Assembly: GCA_012103375.1 (NCBI GenBank)
Contig: WLWX01000001.1
Coordinates: forward strand, 796,501 to 860,500
DNA: 64,000 nucleotides
Direction: 5' to 3'
Source of the DNA: Paracoccaceae bacterium
GTDB lineage: Bacteria; Pseudomonadota; Alphaproteobacteria; Rhodobacterales; Rhodobacteraceae
In this document: positions 9,277 through 18,615 of the stretch, piece by piece
Layout of the letters: each line of letters begins with the position of its first letter
Position numbering within the stretch: the first letter of the stretch is position 1
The notes under the pieces: generated by a model
What the model was told of the DNA's origin: nothing
The model's database searches: none
The model's input: the letters and a program-made list of their open reading frames with translations, nothing else
Made by a program: the position numbers and the translations under genes

Positions 9277-9942
9277 ATGAAATATATCAAAACACCGATG
9301 ATTCTGGCGGTCAGCTCCGCCTTTCTTCTGGCCGCCTGTCAGCCGCAGCCGTTTGACCCCAACAACCCCAATCAGCAGGCCAAACAGGGTGCTGTGACCG
9401 GTGGCCTTCTGGGTCTTCTGGCCGGGGCGGCCTCGGGCGATAACTCGAGAGAGCGTCGTAACCGTGCATTGGGTGGGGCCATTATCGGCGCCGGTATCGG
9501 GGCCGCTGTCGGTGCCGATCTGGACCGGCAGGCCGCCGAGTTGCAGGGCAGCTTTGCCAATGGTGAGATCAACGTGATCAACACCGGCAACGAGCTTATC
9601 GTGCGCATGCCCGAGGCGATCCTGTTTGCATTCGACAGCGACGCTGTGCGCGCCGTATTGCGGTCGGACCTGCAGGTTCTGGCAACCAGCCTGAACAAAT
9701 ACCAGAACACGACCGTGCAGGTTGTCGGCCACACCGACAACGTCGGCACCGCTGCCTATAACCAGGACCTGTCGGAACGCCGCGCGGCGAATGTCGGGGC
9801 GATCCTCGTCAGCTCGGGCGTGTCACGCGCGCGGGTCGTCACCATCGGTCAGGGCGAAAGCCAGCCGATTGCGTCGAACCTGAATGATGCAGGCCGCGCA
9901 CAGAACCGGCGGGTGGATATTATCATCACGCCGAACGGCTAA
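9277..9942 (+). CDS. OmpA-family outer membrane lipoprotein (YiaD-like)
   Basis: A 221-residue lipoprotein. The signal sequence ends in a lipobox (SSAFLLAAC, Cys about residue 22). A glycine-rich segment follows (GGAIIGAGIGAAVGADLDRQ), as in YMGG/glycine-zipper proteins, and then a C-terminal OmpA domain with the peptidoglycan-binding pattern VQVVGHTDNVGTAAYNQDLSERRAANV and final NRRVDIIITP. It should anchor the outer membrane to peptidoglycan. The start at 9277 is preceded by an AGGGACAAGGA ribosome-binding region, and a strong terminator follows. Confidence 0.88.
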   Translation: MKYIKTPMILAVSSAFLLAACQPQPFDPNNPNQQAKQGAVTGGLLGLLAGAASGDNSRERRNRALGGAIIGAGIGAAVGADLDRQAAELQGSFANGEINVINTGNELIVRMPEAILFAFDSDAVRAVLRSDLQVLATSLNKYQNTTVQVVGHTDNVGTAAYNQDLSERRAANVGAILVSSGVSRARVVTIGQGESQPIASNLNDAGRAQNRRVDIIITPNG

Positions 9943-9966
9943 TCCCGTCGTCGAGAGATTTGGATC

Positions 9967-9995
9967 AGGCCGGGCCATCGCGCCCGGCCTTTTTC
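9967..9995 (+). terminator. Rho-independent terminator after the OmpA gene
   Basis: A perfect 9-bp stem, AGGCCGGGC / GCCCGGCCT, with a 6-nt loop is followed by TTTTTCG. It lies 24 nt after the OmpA-family stop codon. Confidence 0.85.
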
Positions 9996-10156
9996 GTTAT
10001 GAAGCGGTGAAGCCTGCGGCTTCGCTGTTTTTGCATGGCGCCTGGGGAGGGGTGAGCCCACCGCACTGAAGTTGTCGGGCGCGGGAATGTTGCGCAGCCT
10101 CCGGCGGGGATATTTTTGGATCAATGATGATGTAAAGGCAGTGTTCAGGGCTGCAA

Positions 10157-10187
10157 TGAAAAAGCCCGGACGCTTGGTCCGGGCTTT
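10157..10187 (-). terminator. Terminator of the atp Fo operon
   Basis: An 11-bp stem, AAAGCCCGGAC / GTCCGGGCTTT, is followed on the minus strand by TTTTTC. It lies about 30 nt beyond the atpF stop and closes the leftward atpI-B-E-F'-F operon. The stretch between the two terminators (about 9996-10156) has no gene. It holds CCTCCGGCGGGGATATTT, which resembles a common intergenic motif of this family (from memory). Confidence 0.8.
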
Positions 10188-10218
10188 GATGTGTCATTGG
10201 TGAATAGAGTGGGCCGGA

Positions 10219-10782
10219 TCAGTGCAGGCGTTTTTCCACCGCGCCGATCGCCTCTTCAATTAGCTTGTCCTGATCGGCATCGCTCATCTGGTTGGTGACA
10301 ACTTCGGATGCCACACCGATGGCGATCTGGATCGCGCTGTCGCGCACTTCGCGCACAGCGGCCTGTTCGGCGCTGCCGATCTGATCTTCTGCGGCGGCAA
10401 GGCGGCGCGCGATTGAGGCCTTGATATCCGCTTTCGCCTTTTCTGCTGCGGCTTCTGCTTCCGAACGGGCCTGGGCGATGATGCGTTCGGACTGTGCGGC
10501 AACCTCACCCTGTTTGCGTTCGATTCCGGCCAGAACTGTCTGGGCTTCTTCACGCAGGGCACGGGCTTCGTCGAGTTCCGCCCGGATGCCGTCGGCGCGC
10601 TTGTCCAGCAGACCCGCCAGCAGGCCGGGGATCTTGAAGTACATCAGGATGCCGACGAAGACGAGGAAGGAGATCAGAACAATAAAATCGGTATTGCCCA
10701 GCGAAATGAACGGGCCGTCAGCGGCAAGCGCCGGGCTGGCGGACAGGGCCGCGACAAGGGTCAGGGACAGGCGCATCATCAT
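10219..10782 (-). CDS. atpF: ATP synthase Fo subunit b
   Basis: A 187-residue stator subunit. It has an N-terminal signal-like stretch ([19 protein letters not shown]), a membrane segment ([20 protein letters not shown]), then a long charged helix ending in [22 protein letters not shown]. It connects the a subunit to delta and F1. Its ATG overlaps the stop of the b' gene. Three ATG codons lie in tandem (10782, 10779, 10776), so the exact start is uncertain by two residues. It is the last gene of the operon; the F1 genes are not in this window, as is normal for this family. Confidence 0.92.
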   Translation of the reverse strand: MMMRLSLTLVAALSASPALAADGPFISLGNTDFIVLISFLVFVGILMYFKIPGLLAGLLDKRADGIRAELDEARALREEAQTVLAGIERKQGEVAAQSERIIAQARSEAEAAAEKAKADIKASIARRLAAAEDQIGSAEQAAVREVRDSAIQIAIGVASEVVTNQMSDADQDKLIEEAIGAVEKRLH

Positions 10783-11306
10783 TTGATCCTTTGTTCCACA
10801 GCCGCCTTGATGGTCTTGGCGTCGGCCTTCTGGCCCAGCATCGCGACGATGTCCTTTGCGACATCGGTGGCAACTTCGCGCACGCTTTCGATGGCGCCGT
10901 CGCGGATTTCCGCAATACGCGCTTCGCTTTCGGCGGACTTGGCCGAAATCTCAGCCTCGGCATGGCTGGTTGCGACGTCCAGGTCTTTCTGGATGTCGGC
11001 CTTGGCGTCGGCGATGATTTTCTGCGCCTCGGCACGGGCATCGACCAGCGCCTTGTCATACGCGGCCTCGGCCTCGGCCGCCTTGTTGCGCAGATCTTCG
11101 GCTGCGGCAATATCATTGCTGATGGTCCCGGCACGGTCCGCCAGAACGCTGGCAATACGCGGCAGGGCGACCTTGTTCAGGATCAGATAGATGACCACAA
11201 GAGTGACCACCAACCAGAAGATCTGGTTCGGGAAGGTCGCAAAATCCAGCTGTGGCATGCCTGCAGCTTGTTCCGCGCCTTCAGCGGCATGTGTCTCGGT
11301 CGCCAT
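10779..11306 (-). CDS. atpG: ATP synthase Fo subunit b'
   Basis: A 175-residue second stator subunit, typical of photosynthetic-lineage alphaproteobacteria that carry heterodimeric b/b'. The membrane segment [18 protein letters not shown] is preceded by [12 protein letters not shown] and followed by an Ala/Glu/Lys-rich coiled coil. The ATG at 11306 has a GGAGGA site 5-8 nt upstream; a longer frame to 11327 lacks one. The symbol for b' varies (atpG, atpX, atpF'). Confidence 0.9.
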   Translation of the reverse strand: MATETHAAEGAEQAAGMPQLDFATFPNQIFWLVVTLVVIYLILNKVALPRIASVLADRAGTISNDIAAAEDLRNKAAEAEAAYDKALVDARAEAQKIIADAKADIQKDLDVATSHAEAEISAKSAESEARIAEIRDGAIESVREVATDVAKDIVAMLGQKADAKTIKAAVEQRIK

Positions 11307-11378
11307 AACGTCCTCCGAAAACCTCAAGGGAACGCCGGGGGCGACAGGCGCCCCCGACCGTAAGGAATGACGTCGGGA

Positions 11379-11615
11379 TTAGACGACGAAGAGCAGCAGG
11401 ATCGCAACCAGGAACGAGAAGATGCCCATGGCTTCGGCAAGCGCGATGCCGATGAACATTGTCGCGGTTTGACCGGCAGCTGCCGATGGGTTGCGCAGAG
11501 CGCCAGAGAGGAAGTTACCAACCAGGTTACCCACGCCAACACCGGCGCCGCCCATACCGGTACAGGCCAGGCCTGCGCCGATGAATTTCCCCATTTCTAC
11601 GATATCGCCTTCCAT
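11379..11615 (-). CDS. atpE: ATP synthase Fo subunit c
   Basis: A 78-residue proteolipid with two membrane helices and the glycine-rich first helix [21 protein letters not shown]. The proton-carrying carboxylate is the Glu in [21 protein letters not shown]. It forms the rotor ring that couples proton flow to ATP synthesis. It is placed between atpB and the b/b' genes, the usual order. A GGAGAAAGAT site precedes the ATG. Confidence 0.95.
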   Translation of the reverse strand: MEGDIVEMGKFIGAGLACTGMGGAGVGVGNLVGNFLSGALRNPSAAAGQTATMFIGIALAEAMGIFSFLVAILLLFVV

Positions 11616-11659
11616 GATCTTTCTCCTTACGATGGAATTTGGATTGTTTGAGTTCAGAC

Positions 11660-12412
11660 CTAGTGGTGCGGATGCAGCGCATCCTTGAGGTACACACAGG
11701 TCAGAATTGCGAAGACGTATGCCTGCAGGAACGCGACCAGCGTTTCCAGCGCATACATGCCAACAATGGCCACGATTGACACCGGGGCAAGCCAGGTGAC
11801 GGCTGCGAAGCCTGCGAAGATCTTGATGACCGCATGGCCTGCCATGACGTTGCCAGCCAGACGAATGGAGTGGCTGACGGGGCGCACGAAATAGCTGATG
11901 ACCTCGATCACCGCCAGCACCGGGCGCATGACCAGCGGGGCTGAGCCGACCCAGAACAGGCCCAGGAAGGACGCGCCGTGCTTGACAAAGCCCAGCACGG
12001 TAATGGCGATGAAAATCGTGAAGGCCATTACGGCAGTTACGGCGATATGCGAGGTTGTCGTAAAGCTCATCGGAAGCAGGCCAAGCACGTTGGCGAAAAC
12101 GATGAACATGAACAGCGTCATGATGTAGGGGAAATATTTCACCCCGTCTTTGCCGCTGACGTCTTCGACCATTTTATATACGAAGCCATAGGCCAGCTCG
12201 GCGATGGACTGGATCCGGTTGGGAACGGTTGCGCGGCGGCGGGTGCCGATGACCAGCAGCAGCACAACGCAGAGCACGGCCAGACCCATCCACAGGGTTA
12301 CATTCGTTGGCGTGTACCAGTTGACCTCGGAGCCGCCAAACAGCGGTTTCACGATGAACTGATCCATCGGGTGGAATTCAAGACCGCCTTCGGCTTTCGC
12401 GTCATCTGCCAT
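11660..12412 (-). CDS. atpB: ATP synthase Fo subunit a
   Basis: A 250-residue integral membrane protein with five or six hydrophobic segments. The essential arginine is in [14 protein letters not shown], and the final helix is [30 protein letters not shown]. It provides the proton half-channels against the c ring. It overlaps the end of atpI by 11 nt. Confidence 0.95.
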   Translation of the reverse strand: MADDAKAEGGLEFHPMDQFIVKPLFGGSEVNWYTPTNVTLWMGLAVLCVVLLLVIGTRRRATVPNRIQSIAELAYGFVYKMVEDVSGKDGVKYFPYIMTLFMFIVFANVLGLLPMSFTTTSHIAVTAVMAFTIFIAITVLGFVKHGASFLGLFWVGSAPLVMRPVLAVIEVISYFVRPVSHSIRLAGNVMAGHAVIKIFAGFAAVTWLAPVSIVAIVGMYALETLVAFLQAYVFAILTCVYLKDALHPHH

Positions 12413-12740
12413 CTTCGTCGCCTTTCGTCCCTGCCCCGTCCTGCGACGCGGCTGCGTTCAATTCCTTTGCGGATCGCAGCATCACGTTGATGCCTGCCGC
12501 GAACCCCAGCAATATGAAGACAATCAGAAAGATCGGGAGCGTCCCGAACAGGCTGTCCAGCCCGTATCCGATGCCGAAACCGATGACGACACCCGCCACA
12601 AGCTCGATCACCATGCGCCAGGCCAGATGGGCTTGGGAATGATGCTCTTCAAAACTCCGGGTGGGCGTGTCTTCCCCCTTTGCCGCCTTGATCCGGGCGT
12701 CCAGCGCGTCCAGTTGCGCCTTTTCCGGATCATCAGGCAT
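12402..12740 (-). CDS. atpI: ATP synthase assembly protein I
   Basis: A 112-residue protein with an acidic N-terminus and two membrane segments ([24 protein letters not shown] and [21 protein letters not shown]). It helps assemble the c ring and heads the Fo operon. I chose the ATG at 12740 (MPDDPEK). An in-frame TTG at 12746 is an alternative, with AAGGGG 9 nt before it. The C-terminal tail is charged. Confidence 0.88.
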   Translation of the reverse strand: MPDDPEKAQLDALDARIKAAKGEDTPTRSFEEHHSQAHLAWRMVIELVAGVVIGFGIGYGLDSLFGTLPIFLIVFILLGFAAGINVMLRSAKELNAAASQDGAGTKGDEDGR

Positions 12741-13043
12741 CGGCAAAGACCCCTTCGTTCTTTGCGCGGAACCTAGGTTTGGTGCGGGCCCGAGTCAAGC
12801 GATGCAGATAATCTTATAAATCGTTGTTATCAAATAATATAATCCGACTGCGTCAGCGCGTCACAGCGCCCGGATTCGTGCGGATGATATTCAACCAATC
12901 GGTTAAGGGATTGGCGGATGCCCCGGCGCGGTCAAAGGCTGGTGAGGCGGATCGCAAAGCGCGCATAGGGCGCCCGGGTTGCTAATCAGGCGGGCCCGCG
13001 TGTTAAACAGGTCCGCCGACCCAATTGCCCCGCCCGAGGTGCC
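12741..13043. other. Intergenic region between atpI and the ArsR gene
   Basis: About 300 bp between divergent genes. The stretch 12800-12845 is markedly A+T-rich compared with its surroundings (TCTTATAAATCGTTGTTATC and following), a likely place for the atp operon promoter read leftward. I see no gene, tRNA or repeat in it. Confidence 0.5.
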
Positions 13044-13433
13044 ATGCCCGATCTTGACCAGACGTTTGCGGCCCTCGCCGATCCGACCCGGCGGCAGATT
13101 CTGGCGATGCTGCTGGAAGATGATATGGCCGTCACCGATGTGGCCGAACCCTTCGCGATGTCGCTGGCGGCCATTTCGAAGCATCTGACGATCCTGACCA
13201 GGGCCGGTCTGATCAGCCGCGACCGGCGCGGCCGGGTGACCTGGTGCCGTCTGGAACCCGACGCGTTGAAGGATGCCTCGGTCTGGATGCAATCCTTCGG
13301 GCAGTTCGAACCCGTCAATCTGGACGCGTTCGAACGGTTTTTGGAAGCCGAAACCGGCCTAGCGAACGTACTGGACGATGACCAGAACGATGACGACAAG
13401 CCCGACGAGGTAGATGATCCTACGCATGAATAA
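13044..13433 (+). CDS. ArsR-family winged-helix regulator
   Basis: A 129-residue protein starting MPDLDQTFAALADPTRRQILAML, the classic ArsR opening. The recognition helix region is MSLAAISKHLTILTRAGLISRDRRGRVTWCRL. There is no ArsR metal-binding CxC pattern in helix 3, so it may answer to something other than arsenite. The tail is highly acidic (DDDQNDDDKPDEVDD). No obvious partner gene adjoins it; the downstream gene is convergent. An alternative is a role in SAM metabolism or efflux, which cannot be decided here. Confidence 0.8.
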   Translation: MPDLDQTFAALADPTRRQILAMLLEDDMAVTDVAEPFAMSLAAISKHLTILTRAGLISRDRRGRVTWCRLEPDALKDASVWMQSFGQFEPVNLDAFERFLEAETGLANVLDDDQNDDDKPDEVDDPTHE

Positions 13434-13573
13434 CTCCAATTGTTAACCGCCGTCCTGACACAGGCGCCCGAACGGTCACACCCCCGACATAAGGACGGAC
13501 ACCGGGGCAGGACAACCTTCAGGCACGGGATTTCCGGGGCGCGAACCTGCTGACAGGGCCAATTCGTGGTTCA

Positions 13574-14536
13574 TCAAACCGAGGGTGGTGCCGCGCCATC
13601 CCGCACCGCAGGGTCCGATCGCAGCAGCATATAGAGCGCGACACAGCACAGCCCGATACCACCCAGAACAATCAGCGGCGGCGCGCCGTTGCCCAGCGCC
13701 AACTCCCAAACGATCACCCAGCATGGGGTCAGATAGGTATAGGCCATCACCCGCGACGCCGTCAGGCGCATGCTGGCAAATTGCAGCAGCAGGAATGTAC
13801 CCGCGCCCGATGCAAGCGTCAGATAGGCCAGCGTTATCCAGACCAGTGGGGCAAGCGCGCTCCAATCCGTCGCAAGGACGGATCGTCCCCCCAGAACAGC
13901 CAGCACAAGCGTGCCCCCGATAAGCATGGCGAAAGTGCCAGCCAGCGCGCTTTCGCCCCGGTTCAAACGCGAAACCAGCGGGATATAAAGCGCATGGAAC
14001 AAACTGCCGAGGAGGTAGATCGCTTCCCCCTCGCCAACGCGGAATTCCATGGCGAGGCGAGGATCGCCGCGAAAGATCACCCAAAGCGCACCGAAAGCGC
14101 CCACGGCCAGTGCCGCCAGAATGCGGCGCGTCGCAACCTGTCGCAAAATCAACCAGCCAAAGCCGGCGGCAAGCAGCGGCGTCAATGTGAATATGGCCGA
14201 GGTCGACACCGCCGATGCGGTCTTCAATGCCTCGAACATGAGGACGAAGTACAGCGCAAACAGCCCGCCAAGGATCAGGTGCCGCCAGGGTTGCCTGGCA
14301 ACGCAGCGGTCGAGGTGCCCGGTGGCGGTGGCCAGCGCACCGATCACGATCATCGCCAGAAAGAAGCGCGCAGTTGTCAGGGCCAGCGGATCAATATCAC
14401 GCGCCATCATCGCGCCCAGACTGAACGATCCGGCCACCAGAACGGAAAACGCCAGCATTGCCAGGTGTCCGGCAGTAGCAGGCGGCAGGCGGCGGTGCAG
14501 GGCCGGTTTGGATGGCGTCTCTGCCGGGGCGGTCAT
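13574..14536 (-). CDS. EamA/DMT-family transporter
   Basis: A 320-residue membrane protein with about ten hydrophobic segments in two EamA repeats (AFSVLVAGSFSLGAMMAR..., and AGTFAMLIGGTLVLAVLGG...). Drug/metabolite transporters export amino acids, nucleosides or toxic compounds. The gene follows the LysR regulator by one base on the same strand, so the two are probably co-transcribed and the regulator may control it. The substrate is unknown. Confidence 0.82.
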   Translation of the reverse strand: MTAPAETPSKPALHRRLPPATAGHLAMLAFSVLVAGSFSLGAMMARDIDPLALTTARFFLAMIVIGALATATGHLDRCVARQPWRHLILGGLFALYFVLMFEALKTASAVSTSAIFTLTPLLAAGFGWLILRQVATRRILAALAVGAFGALWVIFRGDPRLAMEFRVGEGEAIYLLGSLFHALYIPLVSRLNRGESALAGTFAMLIGGTLVLAVLGGRSVLATDWSALAPLVWITLAYLTLASGAGTFLLLQFASMRLTASRVMAYTYLTPCWVIVWELALGNGAPPLIVLGGIGLCCVALYMLLRSDPAVRDGAAPPSV

Positions 14537-14537
14537 A

Positions 14538-15431
14538 TCACGCGACCCAATCTGCGGGCCAGTCGTGGACCGCCTGTTTCAATTCGGCCAGGATCGCCTG
14601 TACCTTCGGGGTGCGATGCAAGTCCACGTGGCTGACCAGCCACATCGCGACCGCCCATTCATCGCGCGGCGCCATAACCTCAACCAGGTTTGCATCCGCA
14701 GCCTCCCAGCGGGTCAGGAACCCAAGGCCGACCCCGGCACGCACAGCATCGATCAGAACCCGCGTATCGGCCCCGCGAAAGACGACTGCCTCGGGCGGAA
14801 CGGCCTTGCGCAACCATTGTTCAAACGGCGCCGGAGAGGTTTCGGCGCTGTAACCGGCAAAACGATGGCCCCGCAAATCCGCGTCGCTTTCGGGGCGACC
14901 GTGGCGCGCGACATAATCGGCCGACCCATACAGCGCCATGGGCGCGCGAAAAAACGGCTGCACCACGTTGTCGGGATCATCCGGAGCGGACCCGGCACGG
15001 ATTGCAACATGGGCCTCGCCATATTCCAGACGGAACAGACGCTCTCCGGTCAGCAGGCGGATATTGACGTCAGGGTGGGCCATTTGGAACCGCGCCAGAA
15101 CCGGCACGATCAGCGGCGACAGTTGCACCAGCGAGGTGACGGCAAGCTCTCCGCTAACATCGGCGCCACCGCCGCGAATACGCCCCGCCAGCTGGCTGAA
15201 TTGATCCTCGGTCACCTGCGCGACCTGCAACAGATCCGCGCCCGCCTCGGTCGGGGTATAGCCGCGCGCGTGCCGCTGGAACAGTTTCGACCCCAGCCGC
15301 CCTTCAAGCGCGTCGATATGGCGGATCACTGTCGCATGATGCACGCCCAGCGCCTGCGCGGCCCCCGACACCGTGCCATGGCGCGCCACATAATAAGCGG
15401 TGCGGATTTCATCCCAGTCGCTGATCGCCAT
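14538..15431 (-). CDS. LysR-family transcriptional regulator
   Basis: A 297-residue regulator. The N-terminal helix-turn-helix is TVSGAAQALGVHHATVIRHIDALEGRLGSKLFQRHARGYTPTEAG, followed by a type-2 periplasmic-binding-like effector domain (LARFQMAHPDVNIRLLTGER). I chose ATG 15431 (MAISDWDEIRTAYYVARHG) because family members begin just before this motif; the frame extends to 15530. It is transcribed with the EamA gene and divergently from the DoxX gene, so the 15432-15655 spacer probably holds its operator. The effector is not known. Confidence 0.87.
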   Translation of the reverse strand: MAISDWDEIRTAYYVARHGTVSGAAQALGVHHATVIRHIDALEGRLGSKLFQRHARGYTPTEAGADLLQVAQVTEDQFSQLAGRIRGGGADVSGELAVTSLVQLSPLIVPVLARFQMAHPDVNIRLLTGERLFRLEYGEAHVAIRAGSAPDDPDNVVQPFFRAPMALYGSADYVARHGRPESDADLRGHRFAGYSAETSPAPFEQWLRKAVPPEAVVFRGADTRVLIDAVRAGVGLGFLTRWEAADANLVEVMAPRDEWAVAMWLVSHVDLHRTPKVQAILAELKQAVHDWPADWVA

Positions 15432-15655
15432 CGCGGGGTCTGCTTTCCTGCCGGGCGGACACGCGCCCGCGTACGGCGCAGCAAACGCCATTTCCGCAGC
15501 ATGTACAATCCACACTTTGCGAATGCGCACCGAATGCGCCAGAATAGCCGCGATATGTGCGCAGATGCGGATATTCTTCGCCGGCAGCCCTTGTTAGAAA
15601 GCCGGTGATTTCACAGTTTGCCACGACCCGACGTCACACAGAACCGGAGTTCACC

Positions 15656-16021
15656 ATGTCCGACCCGATCCGCCTCTATGGCCTGCTTGCCATAAAGATC
15701 GTTGTTGCGCTGGCATTCCTAAGCGCCGGAATTGCCAAGCTGATGGGCGTCGAGCTTATGGTCCAGACCTTTGCGGCCATCGGCTGGGGCCAATGGTTCC
15801 GCTACTTCACGGCGGTGATCGAGGTTATCGGCGCAGCCCTGCTGTTCATTCCGGGTTGGCAGGCGCGCGGTGCTCTGATCCTGATCTGCACCATGATCGG
15901 CGCGGTCATTGCACATCTGGTTGTGTTGGGGCCATCGGCCATCCCGGCGCTGGTGCTGGGCGTTTTGGCGTCGGTGGTGTTTTATGCCCATAAAGACCAG
16001 ATCCTCAAAACACCGCTCTAA
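15656..16021 (+). CDS. DoxX-like family membrane protein
   Basis: A 121-residue protein with four hydrophobic segments. The first segment reads LLAIKIVVALAFLSAGIAKLMG, the DoxX signature with Ser-Ala-Gly-Ile-x-Lys. Its function is poorly defined; relatives are linked to redox or thiol stress. It is divergent from the LysR gene, a common arrangement for a regulated target. A CCGGAG site precedes the ATG. Confidence 0.8.
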   Translation: MSDPIRLYGLLAIKIVVALAFLSAGIAKLMGVELMVQTFAAIGWGQWFRYFTAVIEVIGAALLFIPGWQARGALILICTMIGAVIAHLVVLGPSAIPALVLGVLASVVFYAHKDQILKTPL

Positions 16022-16032
16022 GGTGCCTATAG

Positions 16033-16488
16033 ATGCGCATTTTGTCGAATACCCCCGACATGCTGATCCTCGAAGATCGTCCGGTTTTCTGGGCATTCGT
16101 TCTGGCGATCATGGTTCTGATCGGATTGGGCTTTTTTCTGGGCGGGATATTCGGAGGTGAGGTCCTGCTTCTGATCTGGGGTGCGGGCTTCGGGGGTATC
16201 GCGCTTGCGCTTCTGTGGGCGCTACGTCGAACGCGGGTCTACCTCGACCGGCGCAATGATTTGGTCGAAATCCGCACACAGGGCGCAAAACGCATGTCGT
16301 CGCAAAAGTTTCGCCTGAGCGATCTGCATTCCGCCGAAGTTCAGACCAGCGGCGGCAATACATTTCGGGTTGCGCTCAATTTCGCCGAACCTACGGGCCT
16401 GGTGTCGACACGTGGTGCCTACGAAAGCAGCGCTTCGAGCGCGCGCGCCGCAGAAGCCATCAATGCCTGGCTTTCTACCCATTCTTGA
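16033..16488 (+). CDS. Two-helix membrane protein of unknown function
   Basis: A 151-residue protein I do not recognise as a named family. Two membrane segments (VFWAFVLAIMVLIGLGFFLGGIFG and VLLLIWGAGFGGIALALLWAL) are followed by a beta-rich cytoplasmic domain (RVYLDRRNDLVEIRTQGAKRMSSQKFRLSDLHSAEVQTSG), a layout like small PH-domain-like membrane proteins. It starts 11 nt after the DoxX gene on the same strand, so the two are likely co-transcribed. Confidence 0.7.
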   Translation: MRILSNTPDMLILEDRPVFWAFVLAIMVLIGLGFFLGGIFGGEVLLLIWGAGFGGIALALLWALRRTRVYLDRRNDLVEIRTQGAKRMSSQKFRLSDLHSAEVQTSGGNTFRVALNFAEPTGLVSTRGAYESSASSARAAEAINAWLSTHS

Positions 16489-16513
16489 CAGCCACCCCTC
16501 ACGACAATATGAC
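16485..16513 (+). promoter_or_regulatory. Possible sigma-70-type promoter for ffh
   Basis: TTGACA (16485-16490), a 17-nt spacer, then TATGAC (16508-16513). It lies about 150 nt before ffh, and GGAAGT-gacaacag-ACTTCC at 16532-16551 could form a short hairpin in the leader. This is inferred from consensus only. Confidence 0.45.
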
Positions 16514-16660
16514 GCCTCCAATCCGGAAGTGACAACAGACTTCCGGTCCCGGATCAGCCGGGATCGCCACCCGTCAGCGAGGTTTCGCCCGCGGGTGCGT
16601 TTGGCGTTTGGCGGATCGCTTCCCAGATTGGGGGCGTGACTTGGATGAAGGAGGCTGCAT

Positions 16661-18154
16661 ATGTTCGAATCCCTCTCTGACCGCCTGTCAGGGGTCTTCG
16701 ACCGGCTGACCAAGGCCGGCGCGCTCAGCGAAGATGACGTCAAGACCGCGCTGCGCGAAGTGCGCGTGGCACTGCTGGAAGCGGATGTGTCCCTGTCGGT
16801 CGCGCGCGATTTCATCGCTGCGGTGCAGGAAAAGGCCACCGGCCAGAACGTCACAAAATCGGTCACCCCCGGCCAGCAGGTCGTGAAAATCGTTCACGAC
16901 GAACTTGTCCATGTGCTTGCCGGTGACGAGGCCGAGCTTGGCAAGCTGAAGATCGACAACCCGCCCGCGCCGATCCTGATGGTCGGCCTGCAGGGCGGCG
17001 GCAAGACGACGACGACGGCCAAGCTTGCCAAGCGCCTGAAAGAACGGGACGGCAAGCGGGTGCTGATGGCAAGCCTCGATACCAACCGCCCGGCGGCGAT
17101 GGAACAACTTGCGATCCTGGGCACCCAGATCGGCGTCGACACGTTGCCGATTGTGCCGGGTCAGACCGCCACCGACATCGCCAAACGCGCCAAGCAACAG
17201 GCGAGCCTTGGTGGTTACGACGTCTATATGCTCGACACTGCCGGGCGGCTGTCCATCGACGACATTCTGATGGCCGAGGTTGAGGCCGTGCGCGACATCG
17301 CAACCCCGCGCGAAACGCTATTGGTGGTCGACGGCCTGACTGGGCAGGACGCAGTCTCCACTGCGGAAAACTTCGACACCCGCATCGGAGTATCCGGCGT
17401 CGTCCTGACTCGCATGGACGGCGACGGACGCGGCGGCGCGGCCCTGTCCATGCGCGCGGTCACCGGCAAGCCGATCAAATTCGTTGGCCTGGGCGAAAAG
17501 CTGGAAGACCTGGAAGAATTCCACCCCGACCGTGTCGCGGGGCGGATCCTCGGGATGGGCGATATCGTTTCGCTGGTCGAAAAAGCGCAGGAAACGATCG
17601 AGGCTGAACAGGCCGAGCGCATGATGAGGCGCTTCCAGAAAGGCCAGTTCAACATGAACGACCTGCGCGCCCAGCTGGAACAGATGCTGAAGATGGGCGG
17701 CATGGACGGTTTCATGGGGATGATGCCGGGCATGAAGAAATACCAGGGCCAGGTGGCGGCGGCGGGCATGGATGACAGCCTGTTGAAACGCCAGATCGCC
17801 CTGATCCAATCGATGACCAAACGCGAACGCGCCAACCCCGCTCTGCTGCAAGCCAGCCGCAAGAAGCGGATCGCCAGGGGCGCCGGGCTGGAGGTCAGCG
17901 AGTTGAACAAGTTGCTGAAAATGCACCGGCAGATGTCGGACACGATGAAAAAGCTAGGCAAAATGGGCAAAGGCGGCGCGCTGAAAAACGCCATCGGCAC
18001 AATGTTCGGCAAAGGCGGGCCAAGTGCTGCCGATATCGCCGCCGCGCAGGCCGAAGCTGGCAAGGGCGCAGGCGGCCTGCCCCCGGGCTTCCCCGGCATG
18101 GGCGGCGCGGGCGGATTGCCCCCCGGCCTCAGCGGTTTTGGCAAAAAGAAATGA
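16661..18154 (+). CDS. ffh: Signal recognition particle protein Ffh (SRP54)
   Basis: A 497-residue SRP GTPase that targets nascent membrane proteins to FtsY and the translocon. The N domain (ALREVRVALLEADVSLSVARDF) leads to the G domain with the P-loop GLQGGGKTTTTAKLA, G3 DTAGR and G4-type TRMDGDGRGGAA. A methionine-rich M domain (FNMNDLRAQLEQMLKMGGMDGFMGMMPGMKK) holds the signal peptide and 4.5S RNA. The tail is Gly/Pro/Met-rich. A GAAGGAGG site precedes the ATG. The downstream frame overlaps its stop. Confidence 0.96.
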   Translation: MFESLSDRLSGVFDRLTKAGALSEDDVKTALREVRVALLEADVSLSVARDFIAAVQEKATGQNVTKSVTPGQQVVKIVHDELVHVLAGDEAELGKLKIDNPPAPILMVGLQGGGKTTTTAKLAKRLKERDGKRVLMASLDTNRPAAMEQLAILGTQIGVDTLPIVPGQTATDIAKRAKQQASLGGYDVYMLDTAGRLSIDDILMAEVEAVRDIATPRETLLVVDGLTGQDAVSTAENFDTRIGVSGVVLTRMDGDGRGGAALSMRAVTGKPIKFVGLGEKLEDLEEFHPDRVAGRILGMGDIVSLVEKAQETIEAEQAERMMRRFQKGQFNMNDLRAQLEQMLKMGGMDGFMGMMPGMKKYQGQVAAAGMDDSLLKRQIALIQSMTKRERANPALLQASRKKRIARGAGLEVSELNKLLKMHRQMSDTMKKLGKMGKGGALKNAIGTMFGKGGPSAADIAAAQAEAGKGAGGLPPGFPGMGGAGGLPPGLSGFGKKK

Positions 18155-18195
18155 CGCAGCGGCACTGCACTCAGCCCCCGTCCGGCAAGGCGGCG

Positions 18196-18615
18196 ATGGC
18201 GACGGTACTTTATCGTGCCGCCTTGCCTGTTCTTGAAGCCAAACGGCTTGTACTGCGCGCCCCTGTGATCGAAGACCTGCCGCATGTGACCCGCGTCAGC
18301 GCCGGATTTATGGTCAGGTACATCCGCGCAAAGAACAAACGCGTGAACACATCGGCCAGACGCCTTGGCGCACACAGCGATTCGACGCAGGGTCAAGCCT
18401 CGCGCAGCGACCGCGCGCACGCGCGGCCCGGGCTTGAGGCTGCGGCGACTCGCCCATCAGCCTTGCACAGGCGCGTTGAGGGCAGACCTGCCCCTCAACC
18501 GCCTCTCAGCACAGCGGCCCCAATGCAGATTGCGCGTCCTCAGAACGGTGGGCTCACGCCGCCACGGACGCCCGTAAAAGAAATCGCGCGTCAGCGCGGC
18601 ACTTTCGTTCAATGA
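18196..18615 (+). pseudogene. GNAT acetyltransferase remnant with internal deletion
   Basis: The frame begins like the next two GNAT genes (LPVLEAKRLVLRAPVIEDLPH) but jumps after about 40 residues to YIRAKNKRVNTSARRLGAHSDS, which corresponds to the C-terminal part (compare YIDPQNAASISVAQRLGGILD next door). The acetyl-CoA-binding centre, about 100 residues, is missing. The remainder up to 18615 is low-complexity and reads as non-coding. It is the first of three tandem GNAT copies, so this looks like deletion after tandem duplication. Confidence 0.6.

Noticed and set aside
10062-10135. CCTCCGGCGGGGATATTT spacer motif as a mobile repeat
   Set aside because: It occurs once here. It resembles a common intergenic motif of the family, but one copy cannot establish a repeat.
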